A DNA stretch of 40,439 nucleotides from Streptomyces amritsarensis (GCF_001953875.1 NZ_MQUR01000073.1:1-40439), one strand, 5' to 3'; positions 16,176 to 24,817 are shown, counted from the stretch's first letter. Numbers and translations: made by a program. The notes: generated from the sequence alone by a model not told the origin.

Positions 16176-16196
16176 CGGACCTGGAAGTGGGTGCCC

Positions 16197-16613
16197 ATGG
16201 CCACCAGCACCGCCGCGGCCCGCCGCGAAGAAGCCCGTTCCGCCTACGACGCCTTCCTCAAGGAGTGCCCCACCGGCCAGCTCCTGGCCCGGATCAGCGA
16301 CAAGTGGGTCGGCCTCGTCGTCAGCGCCCTCGGCGAGGCCGACGACCGCTCCATGCGCTACAGCGACCTCGGCCGCAAGATCCCCGGCGTCAGCCAGAAG
16401 ATGCTCACCCAGACCCTGCGCTCCCTCGAACGCGACGGCCTCGTCACCCGCCACGTCACCCCCACAGTCCCCGTCCGCGTCGACTACCGGCTCACGGACC
16501 TCGGCAGCAGCCTCGGCAACCTGCTCTCCTCGGTGAAGGTCTGGGCCGAGAACCACTTCGACGAGGTCAGCGCCCACCGCGACACCTACGACCGGGCCGC
16601 CGCGGCCTCCTGA
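16197..16613 (+). CDS. HxlR-family transcriptional regulator
   Basis: The 138-residue protein is a complete winged-helix regulator of the HxlR class: CPTGQLLARISDKWVGLVVSAL, then RYSDLGRKIPGVSQKMLTQTLRSLERDGLVTR as recognition helix and DYRLTDLGSSLGNLLSSVKVWAENH as wing and dimer helix. The cysteine near the N-terminus (ECPTGQ) is at the place where HxlR/YodB-type sensors react with quinones or diamide. I take ATG at 16197; GTG at 16191 is possible. It is transcribed divergently from the quinone-oxidoreductase gene, its likely target. Confidence 0.92.
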   Translation: MATSTAAARREEARSAYDAFLKECPTGQLLARISDKWVGLVVSALGEADDRSMRYSDLGRKIPGVSQKMLTQTLRSLERDGLVTRHVTPTVPVRVDYRLTDLGSSLGNLLSSVKVWAENHFDEVSAHRDTYDRAAAAS

Positions 16614-16655
16614 AATCAGGCGCGACCAGCCGCCCCGCAATGGCATGCTGACAGG

Positions 16656-17384
16656 GTGAACGGACCCGGCATTCAGCTCACCCTCGCCCCCGAACTGCGC
16701 CTCTTCGCCCCGCCCAGCCGGCGCGCGGACCGCGTACCGACGGCCACCGACGGCGCCTCCAGCCTCGGCCACGTCGTCGAATCCGCGGGGGTCCCGCTCA
16801 CCGAGGTCGGCCGCCTCCTCGTCGACGGCCACGAGGTCCCCGTCTCCTACGTGCCCCAAGACGGCCAGAGCGTCGAGGTGTTCGGCGTGGAGCGCCCCCA
16901 GCAGGTCCCCGGCGCCCCCCTCCGCTTCCTCCTCGACGTCCACCTCGGCACGCTCGCCCGCCGCCTGCGCCTGCTCGGCGTCGACGCCGCCTACGAGAAC
17001 GAGGACATCGGCGACCCCGCCCTCGCCACCCGGTCCGCCGCCGAACGGCGCGTCCTGCTCTCCCGCGACCGCGGCCTGCTCCGCCGCCGTGAGATCTTCG
17101 CCGGCGCGTACATCTACAGCGACAACCCCGACGAGCAACTGCGCGACGTCCTGGGCCGCTTCGCGCCCGCCCTGGCCCCGTGGACCCGCTGCACCGCCTG
17201 CAACGGCCCGCTCCACGAAGCCGACAAGGAGAGCGTCGGCGACCGCCTGGAACACGGCACGCACCGTTCCTACGACGTCTTCGCGCAGTGCGCCGCATGC
17301 GAGCGCGTCTACTGGCGCGGCGCCCACCACGCCCGGCTGGAGCGGATCGTCGACGAGGCACTGGTCGAATTCGGCACCGCCTGA
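16656..17384 (+). CDS. Mut7-C ubiquitin/RNase-domain protein
   Basis: The 242-residue protein joins an N-terminal ubiquitin-like domain (ELRLFAPPSRRAD ... VPLTEVGRLLVDGHEVPVSYVPQDGQSVEVFG, about 10-85) to a PIN-fold Mut7-C nuclease domain (RFLLDVHLGTLARRLRLLGV, RVLLSRDRGLLRR) and a C-terminal zinc ribbon with two pairs of Cys (RCTACNGPL and FAQCAACERVYW). The acidic residues of LLDVH and SRD are the likely metal ligands. Function in bacteria is unproven; RNA cleavage is inferred from the fold. Translation begins at GTG; there is no good ribosome binding site, and CATGCT six bases before it could make the message leaderless. Confidence 0.88.
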   Translation: MNGPGIQLTLAPELRLFAPPSRRADRVPTATDGASSLGHVVESAGVPLTEVGRLLVDGHEVPVSYVPQDGQSVEVFGVERPQQVPGAPLRFLLDVHLGTLARRLRLLGVDAAYENEDIGDPALATRSAAERRVLLSRDRGLLRRREIFAGAYIYSDNPDEQLRDVLGRFAPALAPWTRCTACNGPLHEADKESVGDRLEHGTHRSYDVFAQCAACERVYWRGAHHARLERIVDEALVEFGTA

Positions 17385-17426
17385 CGACCGCGACCGCCCG
17401 GCCCGCCGGGCCCGCCCGGCCCGCCC

Positions 17427-17912
17427 TCAGAAGGCGTAGGTGTCACCCGTGTCCAGGGCCAGCACCACGTGCTCGTTGTTCGCGCGGTTCCGGTCCGTCG
17501 CACCACCGTTCCACCACGTGTCCACCCGCACCACCACCTCGGGCACCCGCTCCCGCAGCTCCAGTGCCAGCCCCACGTGCCGGCCCCGCCCCTGCAGCGG
17601 CAACGGCCCCGTCTCGCACACCACCTCCCGCAGCCCGGCTTGCGCGCATCCCTGCGGCAGCTGCTGCCGGTCCGCAAGGTCCGCCGACAACCGCACCCGC
17701 AGCGTCGCGTTCGCCAGCGCGGCCGGCCCGTCGTTCTCCGGAACCAGCAGGACCCGCAGCTGCGACCCGGCCAGGGCCACCCGGCCGTGGTACGACACGT
17801 CGGCCTCCGGCCCGGCCCACCCCGAACCCCACGCCTGCGACGGCCCGGGCACACCCGCCCCGAGCGCCAGCAACCCCGCCACCACCACACTCCGTACGGC
17901 GACACGGCGCAC
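17427..17912 (-). CDS. Secreted protein of unknown function
   Basis: The 161-residue precursor has an export signal (RRVAVRSVVVAGLLALGAGV, with AWGSG near the cleavage site). The mature part looks like a beta-sandwich: YHGRVALAGSQLRVLLVPENDGPAALANATLRV, two cysteines (CAQAGLREVVCETG), and a C-terminal NRANNEHVVLALDTGDTYAF motif reminiscent of DUF11/CARDB-like extracellular domains. I chose GTG at 17912 because GGAGGAGG precedes it at proper spacing; longer starts would place the signal peptide internally. It converges on the Mut7-C gene and diverges from YnfA. No specific role can be given. Confidence 0.75.
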   Translation of the reverse strand: MRRVAVRSVVVAGLLALGAGVPGPSQAWGSGWAGPEADVSYHGRVALAGSQLRVLLVPENDGPAALANATLRVRLSADLADRQQLPQGCAQAGLREVVCETGPLPLQGRGRHVGLALELRERVPEVVVRVDTWWNGGATDRNRANNEHVVLALDTGDTYAF

Positions 17913-18051
17913 CGCCACCACCTCCTCCTCGTGTCTCGGTCTCGCGTCTCGCGTTCTCGCGCGGAGGCTAGACCCCAACGAGCCCGAGAAGTCGGACCAT
18001 CACACGAACGAGGGCGCGCCCTCCCCCATCTGCCCTGCGTACCTTTGAGCC

Positions 18052-18387
18052 ATGCTGATCGCCCGCTCCGCCGCCCTCTTCTCCCTCGCCGCCCTCCTGG
18101 AGATCGGCGGCGCCTGGCTCGTCTGGCAGGGCGTGCGCGAGCACAGGGGATGGGCCTGGATCGGCGCCGGCGTGATCGCCCTCGGCCTCTACGGCTTCGT
18201 CGCCACCCTCCAGCCCCAGGGCGACTTCGCCCGGGTCCTCGCCGCCTACGGCGGCGTCTTCGTCGCCGGCTCCCTCGCCTGGGGGGCCCTCGCCGACGGC
18301 TACCGCCCCGACCGCTGGGACGTCGTCGGCGCCCTCGTCTGCCTCGCCGGCATGGCCGTGATCATGTACGCCCCGCGCGGCCGCTGA
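18052..18387 (+). CDS. YnfA family (UPF0060) small membrane protein
   Basis: The 111-residue protein fits the YnfA family over its full length. It has four predicted membrane helices (ARSAALFSLAALLEIGGAWL, WAWIGAGVIALGLYGFVATL, FARVLAAYGGVFVAGSLAWG, WDVVGALVCLAGMAVIMYA) and the family motifs EIGGAWLVWQ and AAYGGVFV. YnfA proteins are related to small multidrug-resistance transporters. The ATG has no evident ribosome binding site; TACCTT lies six bases before it, the spacing seen in leaderless messages. Confidence 0.92.
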   Translation: MLIARSAALFSLAALLEIGGAWLVWQGVREHRGWAWIGAGVIALGLYGFVATLQPQGDFARVLAAYGGVFVAGSLAWGALADGYRPDRWDVVGALVCLAGMAVIMYAPRGR

Positions 18388-18449
18388 GCCGCCCCGCCGC
18401 GCCTATGCTGGCGGGTGATCGCCCGTACGAACGACCGAGGAGCCCGCAC

Positions 18450-19223
18450 ATGAGCACGGCCGCCACCCGAACCGCCGTAGTCACCGGCGCGAGCAGCGGC
18501 ATCGGCGCGGCCACCGCCCGGCAGCTCGCCGCGGCCGGCTACCACGTCGTCCTCACGGCCCGCCGCAAGGACCGCATCGAGGCCCTCGCCGCCGAGCTCA
18601 CCGGGGCCGGCCACTCCGCGACCGCGCACGCCCTCGACGTCACCGACCGCGCCGCCGTCGACGCCCTCGCCGCCTCACTCGACCGCTACCCCTCCGTCGA
18701 CGTACTCGTCAACAACGCGGGCGGCGCCATCGGCGCCGAGCCCGTCGCCACCGGCGACCCCGCCGACTGGCGCACCATGTACGAGGTCAACGTCATCGGC
18801 ACGCTCAACGTCACCCAGGCCCTCCTCCCCGCCCTCACCGCCTCCGGCGACGGCACGGTCGTGGTCCTCTCCTCCACCGCCGGCCACGCCACGTACGAGG
18901 GCGGCGCCGGCTACGTCGCCGCCAAGAACGGCGCCCGCGTCCTCGCCGAGACCCTCCGCCTGGAGATCGTCGGCCAGCCGGTGCGCGTCATCGAGATCGC
19001 CCCCGGCATGGTCCGGACGGAGGAGTTCGCGAAGACCCGCTTCCGCGGCGACGCGGAGAAGGCCGAGAAGGTCTACGCGGGCGTCGCCGAGCCCCTGACC
19101 GCCGACGACGTGGCCGACACCATCACCTGGGCCGTCACCCGCCCCAGCCACGTCAACATCGACCTCCTGGTGGTCCGCCCCCGCGCCCAGGCCTCGAACA
19201 CGAAGGTCCACCGCGAGCTGTAG
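18450..19223 (+). CDS. Short-chain dehydrogenase/reductase (YdfG-like)
   Basis: The 257-residue classical SDR has the cofactor motif TGASSGIG near residue 12, the NNAGGAIG loop, the catalytic serine in VVLSSTAGH and the YxxxK pair in GYVAAKNG. The end (MVRTEEFAKTRFRGDAEKAEKVYAG, then LTADDVADTITWAVTRPSHVNIDLLVVRP) is that of the YdfG / NADP-dependent 3-hydroxy acid dehydrogenase group, which oxidises serine and 3-hydroxy acids. The start follows CGAGGAG. It lies 62 bases after ynfA and may be co-transcribed. Confidence 0.92.
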   Translation: MSTAATRTAVVTGASSGIGAATARQLAAAGYHVVLTARRKDRIEALAAELTGAGHSATAHALDVTDRAAVDALAASLDRYPSVDVLVNNAGGAIGAEPVATGDPADWRTMYEVNVIGTLNVTQALLPALTASGDGTVVVLSSTAGHATYEGGAGYVAAKNGARVLAETLRLEIVGQPVRVIEIAPGMVRTEEFAKTRFRGDAEKAEKVYAGVAEPLTADDVADTITWAVTRPSHVNIDLLVVRPRAQASNTKVHREL

Positions 19224-19419
19224 GCCCTCTCCGGCACCCCTTCAGATGCGCCATCAGGCCCGCCGGGCCCCAGCCTGGCGGCCCCCGCCCGGTCAACCCT
19301 CTTACATCGGACGGGAGTTGCGATCCGGGCTCCGCCGAGGCCCATACGGGTGAATGCGCGCGGTATGTCGGCGGGCGCGGCTACGATCCGAAAGCGTGAG
19401 CCCCCAGAGGGAGGAAGCT

Positions 19420-20004
19420 ATGGCCGTGATGCAGCACGAGACCACGATCGCCGAAGCCGCCGATCGACTCTCCAAGGAGCTTCCCGGACACCGAGTGGAA
19501 ATCCTCCAGGGGAGGCTCACCGTGACACCACCCGCCGACGGAGCGCACTCGGAGACGCTCACGTGGCTCATCGAGGAGTTCGCGGCAGCCGGGGCCAGAA
19601 AGGCCGGACTGAAGTACCTCCAGACCATCGGCATCGCACTGCCGACCGGGCCGGACGACTTCGCCATCCCCGACTTCGCCCTGGTCGAGGCGGATTACAA
19701 GCGCACCCGGGCGGCCTACAACTGCTACTCCCCCGAAGCCTTCCGCCTGATCGTCGAGGTCACCTCCTCGAACTGGTCGGACGACATCGGCATCAAGGTC
19801 GAGAGCTACGCCAGGGCCGGCGTTCCCGTCTACGTCATCGCCGACCGCCACCACGACGAGGTCGTCCTCCACACGGACCCCCGCAACGGCGCCTACCGCC
19901 TCCGCAAGGCCTTCAAGCGGGGCACCTCCGTCCCGCTCCCCGAGTCCCTCGGGGTCTCCGTGGAACTCTCGGTGGATCTCCTCCTCGACGGCGACGAGGA
20001 CTGA
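19420..20004 (+). CDS. Uma2 family (DUF820) restriction-endonuclease-fold protein
   Basis: The 194-residue protein shows the Uma2 core: RVEILQGRLTVTPPADGAHSE, LPTGPDDFAIPDFALV with the motif PD, FRLIVEVTSSNWSDD with ExT, and KVESYARAGVPVYVIAD. Together these give the PD-(D/E)xK metal site. The family is very abundant in Actinobacteria and Cyanobacteria as solo genes; its biological role is unknown. I start it at the ATG at 19420 because GAGGGAGGAAG precedes it. It ends just before a hairpin shared with rtcB. Confidence 0.9.
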   Translation: MAVMQHETTIAEAADRLSKELPGHRVEILQGRLTVTPPADGAHSETLTWLIEEFAAAGARKAGLKYLQTIGIALPTGPDDFAIPDFALVEADYKRTRAAYNCYSPEAFRLIVEVTSSNWSDDIGIKVESYARAGVPVYVIADRHHDEVVLHTDPRNGAYRLRKAFKRGTSVPLPESLGVSVELSVDLLLDGDED

Positions 20005-20015
20005 AGCACGCGGAG

Positions 20016-20049
20016 GGGGCCCGGACCGGTCTGCACCGGTCCGGGCCCC
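20016..20049. terminator. Bidirectional hairpin between Uma2 and rtcB
   Basis: A 15-bp perfect stem (20016-20030 with 20035-20049) encloses loop CTGC between two convergent genes. It can terminate both. Confidence 0.88.
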
Positions 20050-20078
20050 TCCACTCCCCCGACAGCCGCGCCCGGGCC

Positions 20079-21272
20079 TCAGCCCTTGATGCAGATGACC
20101 TGCTTGAGCTTCGCCACGACCTGGACGAGGTCGGTCTGCTGGTCGATGACGTGCTCGATCGACTTGTACGCGCCGGGGATCTCATCCACGACGCCCGAGT
20201 CCTTACGGCACTCCACGCCCCTCGTCTGCTCCGCCAGGTCGCGCGCCGAGAACTTCTTCTTCGCCGCCGTCCGGCTCATCTTCCGGCCCGCGCCGTGCGA
20301 GGCCGAGTTGAAGGACTTCTCGTTGCCGAGGCCCTTCACGATGTACGAACCCGTACCCATGGAGCCCGGGATGATCCCGTAGTCACCGCTGCCGGCGCGG
20401 ATCGCCCCCTTGCGGGTGACCAGCAGGTCCATGCCGTCGTACCGCTCCTCCGCCACGTAGTTGTGGTGGCAGCTGATCTCGCGGTCGAAGGAGACCTTGG
20501 CCTTGCGGAACTCCTTGCGGACGACCTCCTTGAAGAGGCTCATCATCGCCGCGCGGTTGAACTTCGCGTACTCCTGGGCCCAGAAGAGGTCGTTGCGGTA
20601 GGCCTCCATCTCCGGCGTGGCCGCGAGGAATACCGCCAGGTCCCGGTCGACGAGGTTCTGGTTGTGCGCGAGGCCCCGGGCCACGCCGATGTGGTGCGCG
20701 GCGAGCTCGTTGCCGATGTTCCGGGAGCCGGAGTGCAGCATCAGCCAGACCGAACCCGACTCATCGAGGCAGAACTCGATGAAATGATTACCGGATCCGA
20801 GCGTTCCGATCTGCTTTGTGGCGCGCTCCTGACGGAATTTGACCGCGTCGGTGAGGTAGTCGAACCGCTTCCACAGGTCCTCGTACCCCGGCACCGAGAA
20901 GCCGTACAGGCGCGACGGGTCCACCGCCTCCTTGTGGAGGCCCATCCCCACCGGAATCACCTGCTCGATCTTCGAGCGGAGCTTGGAGAGGTCGCCCGGG
21001 AGGTCGTTCGCCGTCAGGGACGTCTTCACCGCCGACATGCCGCAGCCGATGTCCACACCCACCGCCGCCGGGCAGACCGCGTCCTTCATGGCGATCACCG
21101 AGCCGACCGTGGCCCCCTTGCCGTAGTGGACGTCCGGCATCACCGCCAGGCCCTTGATCCACGGAAGGGTGGCGACGTTGTGGAGCTGCTGCATCGCTCC
21201 CGCCTCGACCGACGCGGGGTCGGTCCACATCCGGATCGGGACCTGTGCCCCCGGTACCTCTACATACGACAT
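20079..21272 (-). CDS. rtcB: RNA-splicing ligase RtcB
   Basis: The 397-residue protein is a complete RtcB, joining 2',3'-cyclic-phosphate or 3'-phosphate RNA ends to 5'-OH ends with GTP and Mn2+. Visible motifs are PDVHYGKGATVGSV, GVDIGCGMSAVKT (metal ligands Asp74 and Cys77), GSGNHFIEF, HSGSRNIGNELA, ISCHHNYV, GSMGTGSYIVKG and SASHGAGRKMSR, whose His (about 326) accepts GMP. The ATG at 21272 gives the normal family start MSYVEVPGAQVPIRMW; the upstream extension is not conserved. No archease, RtcA or RtcR gene is nearby, so it is a stand-alone repair or tRNA ligase here. Confidence 0.96.
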   Translation of the reverse strand: MSYVEVPGAQVPIRMWTDPASVEAGAMQQLHNVATLPWIKGLAVMPDVHYGKGATVGSVIAMKDAVCPAAVGVDIGCGMSAVKTSLTANDLPGDLSKLRSKIEQVIPVGMGLHKEAVDPSRLYGFSVPGYEDLWKRFDYLTDAVKFRQERATKQIGTLGSGNHFIEFCLDESGSVWLMLHSGSRNIGNELAAHHIGVARGLAHNQNLVDRDLAVFLAATPEMEAYRNDLFWAQEYAKFNRAAMMSLFKEVVRKEFRKAKVSFDREISCHHNYVAEERYDGMDLLVTRKGAIRAGSGDYGIIPGSMGTGSYIVKGLGNEKSFNSASHGAGRKMSRTAAKKKFSARDLAEQTRGVECRKDSGVVDEIPGAYKSIEHVIDQQTDLVQVVAKLKQVICIKG

Positions 21273-21462
21273 AAGGATCAATCCCCCGAAACCAACAGAA
21301 AGGTGAGAATGCGCAAAAGCCTCGCTCTTGATCCCAAATACGACAGGGGACCGGCGCCAGCACCAGCGTGTGCGATAGACATTGTGTCCAGCCGCGCCCA
21401 AGTCGCGGCAACGCATTTTCCTGACCGTCGGGGGGCCCGCCGGTCGAAGGGAGCCAGTGGAC

Positions 21463-22365
21463 GTGCAGCGCAAAGCGGTACGGCGAGTCCTGCCCGGCAT
21501 CGCGATGCTCACCGCGCTCGCGGCCGGCGCGGCCGGCCTGACCGGGTGCACCGGCGGGAGCGACGGGGGAAGCACCAGCGACTCGAAGGCCGGCGGCAGC
21601 TCCGCCGCGCCCGCCCAGCCGGGGAAGTACCGCAGCCTGCCCGCGCCCTGCCGGGCGGCCGCCGACAGCAAGAAGCTCAAGGCCATGCTCCCCGCGCCGG
21701 ACAGCCTCACCCCCCAGCAGCGCGACCAGCTGTACGCGGGGGTCGCCGACGCCTCGTACGACGGCGACCGGCACGTCGGCTGCCGCTGGACCGCGCAGAC
21801 CCCCGAGGAGACCCGGCTGCTGTCGGTCGGCTTCGAGCGCGTGGTCTCCTACGACCGCGGCGCCGCCAGCGACGACGACAAGGCGAAGCAGGTCTACGTA
21901 CGCCTGCTCACCGACGCGCACCTGCCCTTCCCCGGCCCCGTCACCACCCCCGGCCCGGGCGCCGCCAACCCGGGCAACCCGGCCAACCCGGCCAACCCCG
22001 CCGCCTCCACGCCCCCGCCCGCCGCACCGCCCGCCGCACCGCCCGCGAGCGGCGCGCCGTCGGCCGGGGCGCCGGCCGCGGGGACGCCCGCACCCGGCAC
22101 CAGCCCGACCGCCCAGCCCGAGCTCGGCTCCCGCGTCCTGGAGGGGCTCGGCACCGAGGCGTTCCTGGACGACAAGCTGAGCGCCGCCGGGGCCACGGCG
22201 GCCCAGTCGCGCACCGTCCGGATTGTGTTCCGTACCTCGAATGTCATCGTCAAGATCGAGTACAGCGTGCAGCCGACGCTGCCCGGAACCATCCCGCCGA
22301 GCGGTGAAACCCAGGACAAGGCACGGCAGTTGGCGCAGGCTCTCGCCGAACGCCTCAACGAGTGA
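21463..22365 (+). CDS. Lipoprotein with Pro-rich linker, DUF3558-like
   Basis: The ~300-residue precursor has a lipoprotein signal (RRVLPGIAMLTALAAGAAGL, lipobox LTGC, Cys29). It is followed by a Gly/Ser linker and a domain with two conserved cysteines (LPAPCRAAADSKKLKAMLPA ... RHVGCRWTAQ) resembling DUF3558. It is interrupted by a long Pro/Ala linker with NPGNPANPANPA repeats before the last strands (VRIVFRTSNVIVKIEYSV). The GTG at 21463 is preceded by GGGAG at good distance; GTG at 21457 is too close. The gene is divergent from rtcB and followed by a related lipoprotein gene. Function unknown. Confidence 0.8.
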   Translation: MQRKAVRRVLPGIAMLTALAAGAAGLTGCTGGSDGGSTSDSKAGGSSAAPAQPGKYRSLPAPCRAAADSKKLKAMLPAPDSLTPQQRDQLYAGVADASYDGDRHVGCRWTAQTPEETRLLSVGFERVVSYDRGAASDDDKAKQVYVRLLTDAHLPFPGPVTTPGPGAANPGNPANPANPAASTPPPAAPPAAPPASGAPSAGAPAAGTPAPGTSPTAQPELGSRVLEGLGTEAFLDDKLSAAGATAAQSRTVRIVFRTSNVIVKIEYSVQPTLPGTIPPSGETQDKARQLAQALAERLNE

Positions 22366-22478
22366 GCGGTGCGCGACACGCCCCGGCGTGACGGCGCGCA
22401 CAGCAGTGCGGCACCCGATCGGGCTACCGTTGACCGGGTCCCGCGTCCGAAGACGATCCCCGAAGCACTGAAGGAACC

Positions 22479-23243
22479 ATGCACCGATCAGCCTCGCGCC
22501 TCACCCGCGTTCTCGCCTGCGCAGCCGTCCCGGTGATCCTCACCGTGGCCGGGTGTTCCTCCGACTCGGGCAAGGAGTCCGCCGACAAGGGCGACAAGAA
22601 GTCCGGTTCGTCCTCTTCCGCGAAGCCCGGCGAGAAGAAGTCCAAGCCGGAGCTGGAGAAGGCCGCCTTCGCCACCCTCCCGGACCCCTGCAAGGCGATA
22701 CAGGCGGGCACGATAGACACGCTGGTCCCCGAGGCCAAGGACAAGAACGGCACGGCGACCAAGTCGAACGACCTGGCCACCCGGGCCAGCTGCTCCTGGA
22801 ACGGTCTGGACGAGGACGGCCTGAAGGGCTCGCAGTACCGCTGGCTTTCGCTCTCCTACTTCCGCACCGATTCGCACGCCTCGCTCGGCGGCGCCAACAA
22901 GCGTGCCGAGGAGCAGTACGGCAAGCAGGCCGAGTCGGCGAAGGCCTCCGAGGGCGCGCAGAACGTGAAGGCCGAGCCCGTGGAGGGCCTGGGCGACCAG
23001 GGCACCTCGATCGTGTACTCGGTGAAGAAGGACGTCGACTTCTTCAACACGACGATCGTGGCGCGCACCCAGAACGTGGTCGTCACGCTCGACTACAACG
23101 GTGCCGCCTACGAGGGTGCAGGCGCCCCGGACCAGGCGAAGCTGCTCCAGGACGCGATCACCGCGGCGAAGGAGGCCGTGGCCTCGGTCGCGGGAGCCAA
23201 CAAGCCGGCGGAGCAGCAGCCGCAGTCCCCCCAGCCCCAGTAG
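22479..23243 (+). CDS. DUF3558 lipoprotein
   Basis: The 254-residue precursor carries a canonical lipoprotein signal (VLACAAVPVILTVAGC, lipid Cys26), a charged Lys/Ser spacer and a DUF3558 domain (FATLPDPCKAIQAGTIDTLV, ATRASCSWNGLD, LSLSYFRTDSHASLGGANKR, VEGLGDQGTSIVYSV, VARTQNVVVTLDYNG). The two cysteines DPC and ASC are the family's pair. It shares plan and cysteine spacing with the preceding lipoprotein, suggesting an old duplication. A TTGACC box at 22430 could serve as its promoter. Likely anchored on the outer face of the membrane; role unknown. Confidence 0.88.
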   Translation: MHRSASRLTRVLACAAVPVILTVAGCSSDSGKESADKGDKKSGSSSSAKPGEKKSKPELEKAAFATLPDPCKAIQAGTIDTLVPEAKDKNGTATKSNDLATRASCSWNGLDEDGLKGSQYRWLSLSYFRTDSHASLGGANKRAEEQYGKQAESAKASEGAQNVKAEPVEGLGDQGTSIVYSVKKDVDFFNTTIVARTQNVVVTLDYNGAAYEGAGAPDQAKLLQDAITAAKEAVASVAGANKPAEQQPQSPQPQ

Positions 23244-23367
23244 GGCGGCGGCGGGTCGGGGCCTCCTGGAGCGCTGACTTCCGGTCACCCGTACGCTGTG
23301 CCTGCCGCAGCTCCGTAAAGGCGCGGTAAGCGCTCGGTTTGTGCTCGACAAGGGGAGGGGATCGCGG

Positions 23368-24747
23368 GTGGCCGCGATGCAGCTGACTCGTACGCACCGA
23401 ATACTCATCGGTGTCGTCGTCGCCGGAGCCGTCGTCATCGCGGGCATCGGCTTCGCGGGCTCGTACTCCGCGGTGCGCGAGCTCGCGGAGAAGAAGGGCT
23501 TCGGCAGCTTCTCCCTGGTGTTCCCGATAGGCATCGACGCCGGTATCTGCGTGCTCCTGGCGCTGGACCTGCTGCTGACCTGGATGCGGATCCCCTTCCC
23601 CCTGCTGCGCCAGACGGCGTGGCTGCTGACGGCGGCGACCATCGCGTTCAACGGCGCGGCGTCGTGGCCGGATCCGCTCGGTGTCGGCATGCACGCCGTG
23701 ATCCCGATCCTGTTCGTGGTGACGGTCGAGGCCGCCCGGCACGCGGTGGGCCGGATCGCCGACATCACGGCGGACCGGCACATGGAGGGCGTGCGCATCA
23801 CACGGTGGCTGCTGTCGCCGGTGCCGACGTTCAAGCTGTGGCGCCGTATGAAGCTGTGGGAGCTGCGCTCGTACGAGCAGGCGATCGGCATGGAGCAGGA
23901 CCGGCTGATCTACCAGGCGCGCCTTCAGGCGCGGTACGGGCGTTTCTGGCGGCAGAAGGCGCCGGTGGAGGCGCTGATGCCGCTGAAGCTGGCCCGGATC
24001 GGCGTCCCGCTGTCGCAGACGACGCCGGACGCGCTGGCCGCGACCGGGATCGATCCGGCGGTGCTGCCTCCGCTGGAGCAGCAGGTCGCGGGGACGGCTC
24101 CGGCCCTGGAGGCCCCGGCGGCGGGCGCAGTGGCGGGCGCGGCGGCGGGCGCGGCGGCGGGCGCCCCGGAGTGGGACGATCCGGCCCGGCAGTCCCAGCA
24201 GCCCCAACAGGCTCACCAGGCCCAGCCCCAGCAGCTCTCGGCCCAGGTCCAGCAGGTGGCGCCCGCGCCGGCCACCCACGCCCCGCCGGCGTTCGCGGTG
24301 GACCCGACGGCGATGCCGGCGGCCCACAACAGCGCCTGGTTCGCCGCGCCGAAGGCGCCGCAGGCGGCGTACGAGGGCGGCTACAACCCGCAGTACGTCG
24401 AGGGCCTGGAACCGACGCCGGTGCTGCCCCCGATGGGCCCGGACGACCAGCAGGCGCAGCAGCTCCCGGTTCCGCAGCCGCGTCACGAGGGGGCTCCGGA
24501 CGGGGACTTCCCGGAGCAGGTGCCGGAGGTGGACTCCCCGGACGAGGTCGAGTTCGCGCAGATCGCGTACAAGGTGTTCTGCTCGCTGGCCGAGGAGACG
24601 CAGGACTATCCGACCGCCGAGGCCCTCGACATAGTGCTGGCGGACCGTTATGGCGTGACGCACCCGCGCAGTGGTTCGCTCCTGCGGCGGATGATCTCGT
24701 CGTTCCGGCAGCAGCACCACAAGGACCGGGAGGCCGAGCCGGCGTAG
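23368..24747 (+). CDS. DUF2637 membrane protein (SpdB-like)
   Basis: The ~459-residue protein has four N-terminal membrane helices typical of DUF2637 (LIGVVVAGAVVIAGIGFAGS, FSLVFPIGIDAGICVLLALD, TAWLLTAATIAFNGAASW, MHAVIPILFVVTVEAARHAV). A cytoplasmic segment follows with the family sequence RITRWLLSPVPTFKLWRRMKLWELRSYEQ, then a long Gln/Pro/Ala-rich disordered part. The C-terminus (VEFAQIAYKVFCSLAEETQDYPTAEALDIVLADRYG ... LLRRMISSFRQQH) looks like a small helical DNA-binding or adaptor domain. Relatives include SpdB spread proteins of Streptomyces plasmids, but chromosomal copies near lysS are conserved and probably not plasmid-derived. GTG at 23368 is favoured by GGGAGGGG upstream. Confidence 0.85.
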   Translation: MAAMQLTRTHRILIGVVVAGAVVIAGIGFAGSYSAVRELAEKKGFGSFSLVFPIGIDAGICVLLALDLLLTWMRIPFPLLRQTAWLLTAATIAFNGAASWPDPLGVGMHAVIPILFVVTVEAARHAVGRIADITADRHMEGVRITRWLLSPVPTFKLWRRMKLWELRSYEQAIGMEQDRLIYQARLQARYGRFWRQKAPVEALMPLKLARIGVPLSQTTPDALAATGIDPAVLPPLEQQVAGTAPALEAPAAGAVAGAAAGAAAGAPEWDDPARQSQQPQQAHQAQPQQLSAQVQQVAPAPATHAPPAFAVDPTAMPAAHNSAWFAAPKAPQAAYEGGYNPQYVEGLEPTPVLPPMGPDDQQAQQLPVPQPRHEGAPDGDFPEQVPEVDSPDEVEFAQIAYKVFCSLAEETQDYPTAEALDIVLADRYGVTHPRSGSLLRRMISSFRQQHHKDREAEPA

Positions 24748-24775
24748 CGGGCAGGCGGACAGGCAGGCAGCTGTC

Positions 24776-24817
24776 TGCGGAAGGGCCCGCACCCCGAGGG
24801 GTGCGGGCCCTTCCGCA
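24776..24817. terminator. Bidirectional 20-bp hairpin between DUF2637 gene and lysS
   Basis: Bases 24776-24795 are the exact complement of 24798-24817, one of the strongest hairpins in the window. It lies between two convergent stops. Confidence 0.92.

Noticed and set aside
21273..21710. N-terminal extension of RtcB
   Set aside because: It adds about 146 non-conserved residues antisense to the lipoprotein start, whereas the ATG at 21272 gives the standard family start.
23368..24747. Integrated plasmid remnant, because of the SpdB-like DUF2637 protein
   Set aside because: It lies beside lysS and argS with housekeeping composition, and no plasmid replication, integrase or attachment site is visible.
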